From contig NZ_CP026004.1 of assembly GCF_003086895.1 (NCBI RefSeq), forward strand, positions 746,084-810,083: 64,000 nucleotides of DNA, in the 5' to 3' direction. Position 1 is the stretch's first letter; each line of letters begins with the position of its first letter. A program made the translations under genes and the position numbers. Below, piece by piece: positions 10,592 to 19,982 of the stretch. This stretch comes from Stenotrophomonas sp. ESTM1D_MKCIP4_1 (lineage in GTDB: Bacteria; Pseudomonadota; Gammaproteobacteria; Xanthomonadales; Xanthomonadaceae). The notes under the pieces are model-generated. The model saw only the letters and a program-made list of their open reading frames with translations, was not told the origin of the DNA and did no database searches.

Positions 10592-11098
10592 TCAATCCTC
10601 CGGTGAAGGTGGATTGGAGGCCAGCAGTTCCAGGTGCCGCTGTTCCATTTCCTGCCGCAGCTGGCGGCGGATCTGCGCGGCGGCCTGGCGGCGCTTTTCA
10701 TCTGAACTGGCCGGCTGCAGCGGCGGTACCGGCGTCGGCCGGCCGTCTTCATCCACGGCGACCATGGTGAAGAAGCAGCTGTTGGCATGGCGCACGCTGC
10801 GCTTGAGGATGTCCTCGGCCACGACCTTGATGCCGATCTCCATCGACGAGGTGCCGGTATGGTTCACCGAGGCCAGGAAAGTGACCAGCTCGCCCACCGC
10901 GATCGGCTGGCGGAACATCACCTGGTCCACCGACAGGGTGACCACGTAACTGCCCGCATAGCGGCTGGCGCAGGCGTAGGCGACCTGGTCGAGCAGGCGC
11001 AGGATGGCGCCACCATGGACCTTGCCGGAGAAATTGGCCATATCCGGCGACATCAGCACGGTCATGGACAGCTGGTGGGTTTTCAGTTCAGTCGACAT
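10592..11098 (-). CDS. Acyl-CoA thioesterase, YciA-like hotdog protein
   Basis: A 168-residue single hotdog-fold thioesterase. The helix motif NFSGKVHGGAILRLLDQVAYACA and the strand pattern VVTLSVDQVMFRQPI identify the YciA/BACH group, which hydrolyses acyl-CoAs. The C-terminal 45 residues are a charged, probably helical extension (SSDEKRRQAAAQIRRQLRQE). The ATG at 11098 was chosen over an upstream start at 11161, because the extra 21 residues are coded by a SMAG palindrome. Confidence 0.9.
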   Translation of the reverse strand: MSTELKTHQLSMTVLMSPDMANFSGKVHGGAILRLLDQVAYACASRYAGSYVVTLSVDQVMFRQPIAVGELVTFLASVNHTGTSSMEIGIKVVAEDILKRSVRHANSCFFTMVAVDEDGRPTPVPPLQPASSDEKRRQAAAQIRRQLRQEMEQRHLELLASNPPSPED

Positions 11099-11119
11099 GC
11101 GCCGATTGTATCGGAACCG

Positions 11120-11261
11120 GTAGTGCCGGCCGCTGGCCGGCAACCACGCGGCGATCGCCATCGGCCATTAAAAAGCCGGCCAGCGGCCGGCTCTACCAGA
11201 AAGCAGAAGGGCCGCTTTCGCGGCCCTTCTGGGAGGTAAGCCGACTAACAGTCGGCTCTAC
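11120..11261. repeat. Three SMAG elements
   Basis: One plus copy at 11120-11142 and two minus copies at 11174-11196 (GCCGGCCAGCGGCCGGC core) and 11239-11261 (GCCGACTAACAGTCGGC core) in the gap between metK and the thioesterase gene. A separate terminator hairpin sits between the last two. Confidence 0.88.
11205..11230 (-). terminator. Probable metK terminator
   Basis: A perfect 11-bp stem, AGAAGGGCCGC/GCGGCCCTTCT, lies about 55 bp after the metK stop on the minus strand and is followed there by GCTTTCTGG. The stem is strong but the T-tract is weak. Confidence 0.65.
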
Positions 11262-11283
11262 CCGTCGGCTTTATCAGCCGACT

Positions 11284-12495
<1,212 letters not shown>

Positions 12496-12820
12496 CAGGC
12501 GGTATATCCCTTGATTCGGATGGAAAGATGGGCGCGCATGATACACGTGGTGCGCCGCCTGTGCATTGTGAACCCGTACGGGTTGGCGGTGGTTAAGGTG
12601 TTGTGCCCGTCGCGACAAGGCCTGGCGGGCGGCAGGGGCCCATGGTGCGCAGGCAGTGTTCCACTGGCGTGACCATTGGCAGGGGCGTCCGGCGGCCCTC
12701 CGGCCTGAACCGGCGCCGGGCCAGGGCCGTCATCGTTCTGCCGCCAAACCGCCATCTGCCTGCCGCGTGGCGGGCGCAGGCTCTCGGCCAATCCGGCCGC
12801 CGGGCATCAGTGACCACGCC
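12496..12820. other. Divergent intergenic region metK / acyltransferase
   Basis: These 325 bp must hold both promoters. The clear feature is a perfect palindrome, AACCCGTACGGGTT, at 12571-12584. On the minus strand a TATCAT (12543-12538) could be a -10 box for metK, though I find no convincing -35. I see no open frame with coding character, no SMAG and no riboswitch motif. Confidence 0.6.
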
Positions 12821-14530
12821 ATGCAGGAACTCCAGCAGCGCTTGCAGCAACGTTTCCCCGAGTGGTTCCACGGCCCGCGGGGGCGGCTGGCGCGGCCCCT
12901 GCTGCGCACCGTGGGCCGCTGGTCCCGTCTGGACCGGGTGGAGGCCTTCCTGCAGCGCAGCGCCCATCTGCGCGGCTTCGATTTCGTGTCCGCCGGGCTG
13001 GCGTTCCTCGAAAGCGGCTACCAGGTCGACCCGCAGGACCTGGCCCGGATTCCAGCCACGGGCCGGCTGCTGATCGTCGCCAACCACCCCTCCGGTGCGC
13101 TGGACGCGCTGGCCCTGCTGGATGCGGTCGGGCGGGTACGGCGCGACGTACGCATCGTCGCCAACGATCTGCTGGGCGCCATCGTCCCCCTGCAGGACCT
13201 GCTGTTGCCGGTGCGCATCCTCGGCGGCAAAGCCCAGCGCGGCAGCCTGCACGCGGTGGAACAGGCGCTGGATGCCGAGCAGTGCGTGATCGTGTTCCCG
13301 GCGGGCGAGGTGTCCCGGCTGTCGCTGCAGGGCATCCGCGACGGGCGCTGGCAGCGCGGCTTCGTGCGTTTCGCCCGTGCGGCCGCTGCGCCGGTGCTGC
13401 CGGTGCGGGTGGAAGCGCGCAACTCGGCGCTGTTCTACGGCGCTTCGACCCTGTTCAAGCCGGCCGGAACCGCCCTGCTGGCGCGCGAGATGTTCGCCCA
13501 CCGCGGCCGCCCGCTGCGCCTGCGCATCGGCCATCCGATGCAGCTGGGCCAGGGTGACCCCGGCGCGCAGCTGCTGGCCGTGCGCCGGGCGCTGTACGCG
13601 CTGGGCCCCGCTGGCAGCCGCGCCGGCAGCACGCCGACCGGACCCGAGCCGCTGGCCGCGCCGGAGCCACCGGCCCAGGTGGCCGCCGATATCGCCAGAG
13701 CCACCGTGCTGGGCAAGACCGGCGACGGCAAGCAGATCCTGCTGGCCAGCGGCACGGCCGATTCGGCCCTGCTGCGCGAACTGGGCCGTCTGCGCGAACT
13801 GACGTTCCGCGAGGTGGGCGAGGGCACTGGCCGCAGCCGCGACCTGGACGACTTCGACCTGCAGTACCAGCACATCGTGATCTGGGATGGCAGCGCCCAG
13901 CGCATTGCCGGTGCCTACCGCATCATGCGGGGTGCCCAGGCCCTGGCCCGCCGCGGCCTGGGCGGGCTCTACAGCGCCTCACTGTTCCGCTATTCCGACG
14001 ACGCGATCCCGCGCATTGCCGAAGGCCTGGAACTGGGCCGCAGCTTCGTGGTGCCCGACTACTGGGGTAGCCGCAGCCTGGATTACCTGTGGCAGGGCAT
14101 TGGCGCCTATCTGCAGTGCCAGCCGGGCATTCGTTATCTGTTCGGTGCGGTGTCGATCAGCGCCGCGCTGCCGCGTGAGGCGCGCGAGCAACTGGTGGCC
14201 TACTACCAGCGCTACTACGGTGGCCGCAGCGGTCTGGTCGAATCGAACCAGCCGTTCCAGTACTTCGCTGCACCGCCCAGCTTTGGTGACCTCGATGCCG
14301 GTGCGGCCTTCGATGTGCTCAAGGCCAACCTGGCCACGCTGGGCACCGGCGTGCCGACGCTGTACCGGCAGTACACCGATCTGTGTGAGCCCGGTGGCGC
14401 GCGCTTCCTCGCCTTCGGTGTCGATCCGGATTTCAGCAACTCGATCGATGGCCTGATCGAAGTGGACCTGCAGGCAATCCGCCCGAACAAGCGCAAACGC
14501 TACCTGCGTGATGCGGGAATGCCGGCATGA
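12821..14530 (+). CDS. Two-domain acyltransferase (PlsC-like plus OlsB-like GNAT), OlsF-type
   Basis: A 569-residue fusion. The N-terminal half (about 60-270) is a glycerolipid acyltransferase-like domain with VANHPSGALDALALL and FPAGEVSRLSLQG in place of the usual NHxxxxD and FPEG motifs. The C-terminal half (about 310-560) is a GNAT domain of the hemolysin/OlsB group (FREVGEGTGRSRDLDDFD, then QRIAGAYRIM). OlsF proteins of other bacteria have this architecture and make ornithine lipid from ornithine in one polypeptide. I infer the same role here; no experiment is implied. The ATG at 12821 gives a clean start MQELQQRLQQRFPEWF. The stop overlaps the next gene by 4 bp (ATGA). Confidence 0.82.
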   Translation: MQELQQRLQQRFPEWFHGPRGRLARPLLRTVGRWSRLDRVEAFLQRSAHLRGFDFVSAGLAFLESGYQVDPQDLARIPATGRLLIVANHPSGALDALALLDAVGRVRRDVRIVANDLLGAIVPLQDLLLPVRILGGKAQRGSLHAVEQALDAEQCVIVFPAGEVSRLSLQGIRDGRWQRGFVRFARAAAAPVLPVRVEARNSALFYGASTLFKPAGTALLAREMFAHRGRPLRLRIGHPMQLGQGDPGAQLLAVRRALYALGPAGSRAGSTPTGPEPLAAPEPPAQVAADIARATVLGKTGDGKQILLASGTADSALLRELGRLRELTFREVGEGTGRSRDLDDFDLQYQHIVIWDGSAQRIAGAYRIMRGAQALARRGLGGLYSASLFRYSDDAIPRIAEGLELGRSFVVPDYWGSRSLDYLWQGIGAYLQCQPGIRYLFGAVSISAALPREAREQLVAYYQRYYGGRSGLVESNQPFQYFAAPPSFGDLDAGAAFDVLKANLATLGTGVPTLYRQYTDLCEPGGARFLAFGVDPDFSNSIDGLIEVDLQAIRPNKRKRYLRDAGMPA

Positions 14531-15327
14531 GCGCGCTGGCGAACCTGTCGCCGCATCGGCGCGCAGTGTTCGTCTCCGATGTGCACCTCGGGTCGCGCCA
14601 TTGCCACGCGGCCGAACTGGCCGCCTTCCTCGGCCAGCTGCGCTGCGAGCGGCTGTACCTGGTCGGCGACATCATCGATCTGTGGTGGATGGCACATCGG
14701 CGCGCACACTGGCGCGCTTCGCACAGCGATGTCATCCAGGCGCTGCACGCGCTCCGCCGTGCCGGTACCGAGATCATCTACATCCCCGGCAACCATGATG
14801 CCTCGCTGCGCCATGTGTGCGGGCTGATGCTGCCGGCGATGCAGGTGCGCCGCCGTGCCATCCACGTGACTGCTGACGGACGCCGGCTGCTGGTGGCGCA
14901 CGGCGACGACTACGACGGCGTGACCCACTTCGGTGGCCTGCAGGAACGCTTCGGCGACTGGCTGTACTACCGCATCCTGACGGGCAACCAGGCTTTGAAC
15001 ACGGTGCGGCGTCGGCTGGGCATGCGCTACTGGTCGCTGTCCGAATTCCTGAAGAAGCGCAGTGGAGCGGCCGAACGCTACATCGCGCGTTTCGTCCAGG
15101 CGGGGCTGGATGATGTGCGACGGCGTGGGCTGGACGGCATCATCTGCGGACACATCCACCGCGCCGCACTGGTCGAGCGAGATGGCCTGGTGTACGCCAA
15201 TGATGGCGATTGGGTGGAAAGCCTGACCGCGCTGGCTGAAGACCACGACGGCGCGCTGCGGTTGCTGGACCACCATGGGCAGACGCTGGTGGAACTGCCC
15301 GGCGCCCGTATCCGGCAGGCTGCGTGA
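14527..15327 (+). CDS. Calcineurin-like metallophosphoesterase, LpxH-like
   Basis: A 266-residue protein with the full metal-binding set of the UDP-2,3-diacylglucosamine diphosphatase-like family: SDVHLGSRHCH, GDIIDLWW, PGNHDASLRH, AHGDDYDG and ICGHIHRA. The gene starts inside the stop of the acyltransferase gene (ATGA), so the two work together, presumably in lipid chemistry. True LpxH is usually encoded elsewhere in xanthomonads, so this is probably a paralogue with its own substrate. Its last codons were copied in a 222-bp duplication just downstream. Confidence 0.85.
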   Translation: MSALANLSPHRRAVFVSDVHLGSRHCHAAELAAFLGQLRCERLYLVGDIIDLWWMAHRRAHWRASHSDVIQALHALRRAGTEIIYIPGNHDASLRHVCGLMLPAMQVRRRAIHVTADGRRLLVAHGDDYDGVTHFGGLQERFGDWLYYRILTGNQALNTVRRRLGMRYWSLSEFLKKRSGAAERYIARFVQAGLDDVRRRGLDGIICGHIHRAALVERDGLVYANDGDWVESLTALAEDHDGALRLLDHHGQTLVELPGARIRQAA

Positions 15328-15690
15328 TGAGGGCGGGGGGTAGAGTCGACTGTCAGTCGACTGCCCTCCCGTCACCCCGCGAAAATCCCGCGCTTCGCGC
15401 GATAGTCGACTGACAGTCGACTCTACCGCCGTTCCGCCCATCACACATCGACGCTGGCTGAAGACCACGACGGCGCGCTGCGGTTGCTGGACCACCATGG
15501 GCAGACGCTGGTGGAACTGCCCGGCGCCCGTATCCGGCAGGCTGCGTGATGAGGGCGGGGGGTAGAGTCGACTGTCAGTCGACTGCTCTTCCGTCACCCC
15601 GCGAAAATCCCGCGCTTCGCGCGATAGTCGACTGACAGTCGACTCTACCGCCGTTCCGCCGTTCCGCCGCTCGGCCCATCACACATCGAC
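15230..15690. repeat. 222-bp tandem duplication (phosphoesterase 3' end plus SMAG pair)
   Basis: The segment starting at GCTGGCTGAAGACCACGACG (15231) begins again at 15453. The first copy holds the last 32 or so codons of the phosphoesterase gene, its stop, and a head-to-head SMAG pair (15340-15362 plus, 15404-15426 minus). The second copy repeats all of this with very few changes (CTGCCCTCC versus CTGCTCTTC after the first SMAG; SMAGs at 15562-15584 and 15626-15648). The extra coding piece in copy 2 has no start and is a dead gene fragment. This explains the whole 394-bp gap 15328-15721. Confidence 0.93.
15452..15549 (+). pseudogene. Duplicated 3' fragment of the phosphoesterase gene
   Basis: This copy of the final codons (LAEDHDGALRLLDHHGQTLV and on to the stop in GCGTGATGA) lies 3' of the intact gene and is identical to it as far as I can compare by eye. 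Being so well preserved without function, it points to a recent event. Confidence 0.85.
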
Positions 15691-15721
15691 GTTGCGCGCG
15701 CCATCGCGCTAGCATCGGCGA

Positions 15722-16777
15722 ATGGACTCTTTGACCCAGATCGTTCTTGGTGGCGCCGTCGCCGCTGCCGTTGCTCCGCCTGGCCACCGGCGTGCCGCGC
15801 TGCTTGCCGGTGCGGCCCTGGGCACGCTGCCCGACCTCGATGCGCTGTGGTTGGGTTTCGCCGCTGCCGATCCGGTCGCCAACATGGTCGACCACCGCAG
15901 CTTCAGCCATTCGCTGCTGGTGCTGCCGTGGGTGGCAGCCCTGATCTGGTGGCTGTTCAAGCGCTTCGGCAACGGTCGGGTCGCGCAGTCACCGCAGCGC
16001 TGGTTCTGGGCGATCCAACTGGCGCTGGTCACCCATCCGCTGTTGGACGCATTCACTGTCTATGGCACCCAGCTGTGGTGGCCACTGCAGCCGCATCCGA
16101 CGATGGGGTCCAGCGTTTTCATCATCGACCCGGCCTATACCGTGTGGCTGCTGCTGGGCTGCGTGGTGGCCTGGTTTGCCCGTGCACGGCCGTGGGCTGG
16201 CAAGGTGCTGGCGGCGTCGCTGCTGGTCAGCACGGCCTACCTGGGCTGGGGCCTGGTGGCCAAAGCGCAGGTCGACCGCGCCGCGCAGCAGAGCCTGGCC
16301 GCGATGGGCCTGGGTGATGCGCCGCGCCTCTCCGTGCCGATGCCGTTCAATACGCTGCTGTGGCGGGTGGTGGCCATGACCCCCAACGGCTACGTGGTAG
16401 GCGACCGTTCGCTGGTGGCCGACCACGGGCCGATGCGGTTTGAAGGCTATCCGTCCAACGTGCAGGCGCTGCGCGAGGCCTCCGCCCTTCCGGCGGTGCA
16501 GCGGCTGCAGTGGTTCAACCGCGGATTCATGCGTGCGCAGGTGGTGGATGGACAGCTGGTGCTGAGCGATCTGCGCATGGGCCTGGAACCGGACTACACG
16601 TTCAACTTCGCCGTGGCCGAGCAGGTGGATGGCCAGTGGCGTGGGATCGTGCCGCAGCAGCGGCGCGCGGATTACAGCAGCCCTGCCGCGCGCGCCGATG
16701 TTGGCCGCCGGCTGGCGGCGATGTGGCAGCGGATCTGGCATGCGCCAGCGGCGGCGACCCCACGCATCGATCCCTGA
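15722..16777 (+). CDS. YdjM-type membrane-bound metal-dependent hydrolase
   Basis: A 351-residue inner-membrane protein. The N-terminus MDSLTQIVLGGAVAAAV plus LGTLPDLDAL and the HRSFSHSLLVLP motif identify the YdjM/DUF457 family of putative metal-dependent hydrolases. About five hydrophobic segments fall in residues 1-180 (one is AWVLLLGC-like, near 140-155); the rest, about 200-350, is a soluble domain. The reaction is unknown; E. coli YdjM belongs to the SOS regulon, but I see no LexA box here. Confidence 0.82.
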   Translation: MDSLTQIVLGGAVAAAVAPPGHRRAALLAGAALGTLPDLDALWLGFAAADPVANMVDHRSFSHSLLVLPWVAALIWWLFKRFGNGRVAQSPQRWFWAIQLALVTHPLLDAFTVYGTQLWWPLQPHPTMGSSVFIIDPAYTVWLLLGCVVAWFARARPWAGKVLAASLLVSTAYLGWGLVAKAQVDRAAQQSLAAMGLGDAPRLSVPMPFNTLLWRVVAMTPNGYVVGDRSLVADHGPMRFEGYPSNVQALREASALPAVQRLQWFNRGFMRAQVVDGQLVLSDLRMGLEPDYTFNFAVAEQVDGQWRGIVPQQRRADYSSPAARADVGRRLAAMWQRIWHAPAAATPRIDP

Positions 16778-16795
16778 CCCGTGCCGCGCGGCCCG

Positions 16796-16874
16796 GTAGA
16801 TCCACGCCATGCGTGGATGGCCGCAAGGGCCAGCATCAGCAGGGCCCAGCAGTAGATCCACGCCATGCGTGGAT
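16796..16874 (+). repeat. Two SMAG elements in the same orientation
   Basis: GTAGATCCACGCC-type copies at 16796-16818 and 16852-16874, both plus, separated by 33 bp. They lie between the convergent YdjM-like and methyltransferase genes. Confidence 0.9.
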
Positions 16875-16881
16875 GGCTTCC

Positions 16882-17709
16882 TCAATACACCGTCGCGCGG
16901 CCCTGCACGAAGGAATAGAAGAACACCGCGTTCGGGTCGTTCTGTACCAGGCGGAACTCGCGGCGCATGCCTTCCACGGTCTCTTCATCCACGGCACCGG
17001 CCTGCAGCAGCTGGTCAGCGGCCGACAGCAGCAGCTGCTCCCAGAAGGCGATCATCGTCTTGCGACGTGCCGGTTCGCGGTTGTCCAGGTGGATGGTCTT
17101 GATCTCGGTGTGCACATCGCGGAAGCCGCCGGCCAGCAACAGGTTGCCCAGCTTGGCGCCGACGAACGGATCGCCGCCGTGGTCGTGCTGGAAATCGTTG
17201 AAGGCCATCCAGTAGCGCCAGATGTGCGGCGAGTACGGATCCAGCAGGAACGAGGCGTTCATCACTTCAGTGATGTAGACCGGCGAACCCGGGGCCAGCA
17301 CGCGGCGCACTTCACTCAGCACGCGGGCGGGGGAGGGCACGTGTTCCAGCACCCAGCACAGGAAGGCGGAGTCGAAACTGCGGGCCTCGAACGGCAGTTC
17401 GCCGGCATCGGCCTGCTGCAGGGTATAGCGGTCGCTGCACCAAGGCGTGCGCGCCAGATTCTCACGCGCGGTGGCCAGCTGTGCTTCGCTCAGGTCCACG
17501 CCGGTCACATGCAGTTCCGGGAAACGGCGCAGCAGGATTTCCGTCTGCGCACCGACACCGCTGCCGACTTCCAGCAGGTGGCGTGCGCCGGTGTAGTCGA
17601 TCTGGCTGAAGATGCTCGATTCCAGCAGGCGAGCCTGGGTCATCAAGCGTTGCTGTTCGGTACCGGAAAAACCGTGCAGGTAGGTCGGGGAAGAGATCGG
17701 CGGGGTCAT
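16882..17709 (-). CDS. Class I SAM-dependent methyltransferase
   Basis: A 275-residue soluble methyltransferase. SAM-binding motif I is LLEVGSGVGAQTEILLRRFP (residues about 45-64), followed by the acidic end of strand 2 in VTGVDLSEAQLA, and motif IV-like FDSAFLCWVLEHVPSP. The fold is the UbiE/COQ5-like small-molecule type; the substrate is not apparent. It stands alone; a SMAG pair separates it from dusB upstream. Confidence 0.88.
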   Translation of the reverse strand: MTPPISSPTYLHGFSGTEQQRLMTQARLLESSIFSQIDYTGARHLLEVGSGVGAQTEILLRRFPELHVTGVDLSEAQLATARENLARTPWCSDRYTLQQADAGELPFEARSFDSAFLCWVLEHVPSPARVLSEVRRVLAPGSPVYITEVMNASFLLDPYSPHIWRYWMAFNDFQHDHGGDPFVGAKLGNLLLAGGFRDVHTEIKTIHLDNREPARRKTMIAFWEQLLLSAADQLLQAGAVDEETVEGMRREFRLVQNDPNAVFFYSFVQGRATVY

Positions 17710-17720
17710 GGGGTGCTCTT

Positions 17721-17777
17721 GTAGAGTCGAGCTTGCTCGACTGTTCGGGGAGGCCAGTCGAGCAGGCTCGACTCTAC
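17721..17777. repeat. Head-to-head SMAG pair
   Basis: Plus copy 17721-17742 (GTAGAGTCGAGCTTGCTCGA) and minus copy 17756-17777 with only a 13-bp linker. It separates dusB from the methyltransferase gene on the same strand, so it may attenuate or process a shared transcript. Confidence 0.9.
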
Positions 17778-17790
17778 GGTGGACGGGTGG

Positions 17791-18786
17791 TCAGGCGGCG
17801 GAAGGCATCGCCGGTTCTCCGGCAATCAGGCGGTCGAAATACTCGGTGGTCAGCGCGATCTGGCTGGCCGGATCTTCGGCACGGTTGACCACCGCGCGGA
17901 AGGCCGCGTTTTCAGGACGGTCCTTGGCGTACCAGCCCAGGTGCTTGCGGGCGATGCGCACGCCCTGCGGCTCACCATAGAACGCATGCAGCGCATGCAG
18001 GTGGCCCAGCAGGATGTCGCGCACTTCGGCCAGCGACGGCGGCGGCAGTTCCTTGCCGGTGGCCAGGTAGTGCGCCACCTCGCGGAAGATCCACGGCCGG
18101 CCCTGCGCGGAACGGCCGATCATCACCGCATCCACGCCGGTCTGCTGCAGCACATGCGCCGCCTTCTGCGGGGAATCGATATCGCCGTTGGCGATGACCG
18201 GAATGCGCAGCGCGGCCTTGATCTCGCCGATGGTGCCGTACTCGGCCTGCCCGGTGTAATGCTGGTCGCGGGTGCGCCCGTGCACGGCCAGTGCAGCGAT
18301 GCCGCTGTCTTCGGCGATGCGGGCAATCACCGGCCCGTTGCGGTGGTCGCAGTCCCAGCCGGTGCGGATCTTCAGGGTGACCGGCACGTCCACCGCGTTG
18401 ACCACGGCTTCGAGAATGCGCGCCACCAGCAGTTCGTCGCGCATCAGCGCCGATCCGGCCCAGGCGTTGCACACCTTCTTGGCCGGGCAGCCCATGTTGA
18501 TGTCGATGATCTGCGCGCCGTGGTCGACGTTGTAGCGCGCCGCATCGGCCAGCTGCTGCGGCTCGGTACCGGCAATCTGCACGCTGATCGGGGCCGGCTC
18601 GCCCTCGTGGTCCATGCGGTGGATCGACTTGCGCGTGTTCCAGAAGCGTGGGTCGCTGATGGTCATTTCCGAAGCGGCCAGACCCGCACCCAGCCGTTTG
18701 CACAGCAGGCGGAAGGGCTTGTCGGTGACGCCGGCCATGGGGGCCAGCACGACGTTGGGGGCAATGGTGTACGGGCCGATCTGCAT
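17791..18786 (-). CDS. dusB: tRNA-dihydrouridine synthase B
   Basis: A 331-residue FMN enzyme that reduces uridine to dihydrouridine in tRNA. Seen: MQIGPYTIAPNVVLAPMAGV at the start, the catalytic-Cys motif INMGCPAKKV, LKIRTGWDCDHRN and the FMN phosphate site ANGDIDSPQKAA with MIGRSAQGRPWIF. The motifs match DusB rather than DusA or DusC. In many gammaproteobacteria dusB is cotranscribed with fis; here the next gene downstream is a methyltransferase behind a SMAG pair, and no fis is present. Confidence 0.93.
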   Translation of the reverse strand: MQIGPYTIAPNVVLAPMAGVTDKPFRLLCKRLGAGLAASEMTISDPRFWNTRKSIHRMDHEGEPAPISVQIAGTEPQQLADAARYNVDHGAQIIDINMGCPAKKVCNAWAGSALMRDELLVARILEAVVNAVDVPVTLKIRTGWDCDHRNGPVIARIAEDSGIAALAVHGRTRDQHYTGQAEYGTIGEIKAALRIPVIANGDIDSPQKAAHVLQQTGVDAVMIGRSAQGRPWIFREVAHYLATGKELPPPSLAEVRDILLGHLHALHAFYGEPQGVRIARKHLGWYAKDRPENAAFRAVVNRAEDPASQIALTTEYFDRLIAGEPAMPSAA

Positions 18787-18920
18787 GCACCCATTGTAGG
18801 CCGCAGGGCTCCCCGCCGCGCCGTCAGCGCCGCGCCTGTTCAGGCCAATCCGGACCGACCTCATGCCACACGGGCATCAGCAGATGCTTGATCGTCGCTT
18901 CCACCGCCCCCACGGCAGGA

Positions 18921-19889
18921 TCATGGTGGGCGGCTGGGTGTGGACGCGCTGCGCGGACCGGCGGCAGAGGCGGCCGGCACCGGCGCGATGTGCAGCGATG
19001 CCGCCAGCCGCTGCAGAGCGACGTCCACGCGCGGTAGCAGCTGCCGGCCCTGCGGCCAGAGCAGCCGCAGGGGAAGGCCGCGGCAGTCGAGGGCAGGCAG
19101 GATCGGTACCAGCGTGCCGCGTGCCAGCGCATCGTCGGTCAGCCAGGTGGCGAGCTGGGCGATGCCGAATCCTGCTTCGACGGCGGCCACCTGGGCCTCG
19201 GCGCTGCCTACCACCAGCCGTGCACGTGCCTGCATGGGAAGCGTGTGCTGGCCACCCTCGGCCACCTGCCATGGCCCGACGCTGCCGTCGGCGCGGCCGA
19301 ACAGCACGCCATCGTGATCGGACAGGCTGGCCGCAGATACAGGCGTGCCCTGCCGCTGCAGGTAAGCGGGGGAGGCGCAGAAACGCAGGCACTCGTAGCC
19401 GAGCAGGCGACTTCCCAGCGTGGAGGGCAGTGGCTCGGGCCCGCCAATGCGCACGGCCAGATCAATGCCGTCCTCGTGCAGGTCCACGAAGCGGTCGCTC
19501 AGCGTGACCCGCGGCTGCAGCCGGGGATGGGCCTCGGCCAGCGCCAGCAGCACCGGCCAGACCTTGAGGCGCCCGAAGGTAGCGGGCGCATCCACCCGCA
19601 ACCCACCCACGGGTGCGCCTGCGTGGGCTGCCAGCACCGATTCGGCATCGGCCAGTTCGCCCAGCACCCTCACGCAGGTGCGGTAGAAGCCCTCACCGGA
19701 CTCGGTCAGGCGCAGGCGCCGGGTACTGCGCTCGAACAGTTTCGCGCCCAGGCGTGCTTCCAGCCGGGCCACGGTCTTGCCCACGGCCGAAGCTGTGAGG
19801 TGCAGGCGTTCCGCGGCGGCGGTGAAGCTGCCCGCATCAGCGGTGGCGACGAACGCCTCGATGCCGCGCAACCGTTCGTTCGGGAGCAT
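18921..19889 (-). CDS. LysR-type transcriptional regulator
   Basis: A 322-residue LysR protein. The helix-turn-helix is at residues 5-65 (LRGIEAFVATADAGSFTAAA, then GKTVARLEARLGAKLFERST). The ligand domain includes ATFGRLKVWPVLL. It is divergent from an MFS exporter with a 93-bp gap that contains an inverted repeat, the usual arrangement for a LysR regulator of a neighbouring efflux gene. The C-terminal 20 residues are low complexity. Confidence 0.93.
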   Translation of the reverse strand: MLPNERLRGIEAFVATADAGSFTAAAERLHLTASAVGKTVARLEARLGAKLFERSTRRLRLTESGEGFYRTCVRVLGELADAESVLAAHAGAPVGGLRVDAPATFGRLKVWPVLLALAEAHPRLQPRVTLSDRFVDLHEDGIDLAVRIGGPEPLPSTLGSRLLGYECLRFCASPAYLQRQGTPVSAASLSDHDGVLFGRADGSVGPWQVAEGGQHTLPMQARARLVVGSAEAQVAAVEAGFGIAQLATWLTDDALARGTLVPILPALDCRGLPLRLLWPQGRQLLPRVDVALQRLAASLHIAPVPAASAAGPRSASTPSRPP

Positions 19890-19896
19890 TGGAGAG

Positions 19897-19942
19897 CTGG
19901 ATTCCGGAATCTCTGGAAAAAATAGCAGTATTCGGAATCCAG
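19897..19942. promoter_or_regulatory. Candidate LysR operator between regulator and exporter
   Basis: The arms CTGGATTCCG (19897-19906) and CGGAATCCAG (19933-19942) are perfect inverted repeats around an AT-richer centre. The left arm also overlaps the smaller palindrome GATTCCGGAATC (19900-19911). The site is centred in the gap between lysR and the MFS gene, so one bound regulator could control both promoters. This is inference from position and symmetry. Confidence 0.65.
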
Positions 19943-19982
19943 GGAGTGAATACGCTGGGCAGCCCCTTCACCTCGGCTGCGC

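Noticed and set aside
12496..12620. SAM riboswitch in front of metK
   Set aside because: None of the conserved SAM-I, SAM-II or SAM/SAH blocks can be found on the minus strand; only a DNA palindrome is visible.
18824..18912. Short minus frame coding VGAVEATIKHLLMPVWHEVG and a few more residues between lysR and dusB
   Set aside because: Amino-acid make-up looks gene-like, but it is only 29 codons from a GTG, has no clear ribosome-binding site and no recognisable family. It might be the remnant of a lost gene, but that cannot be supported from here.
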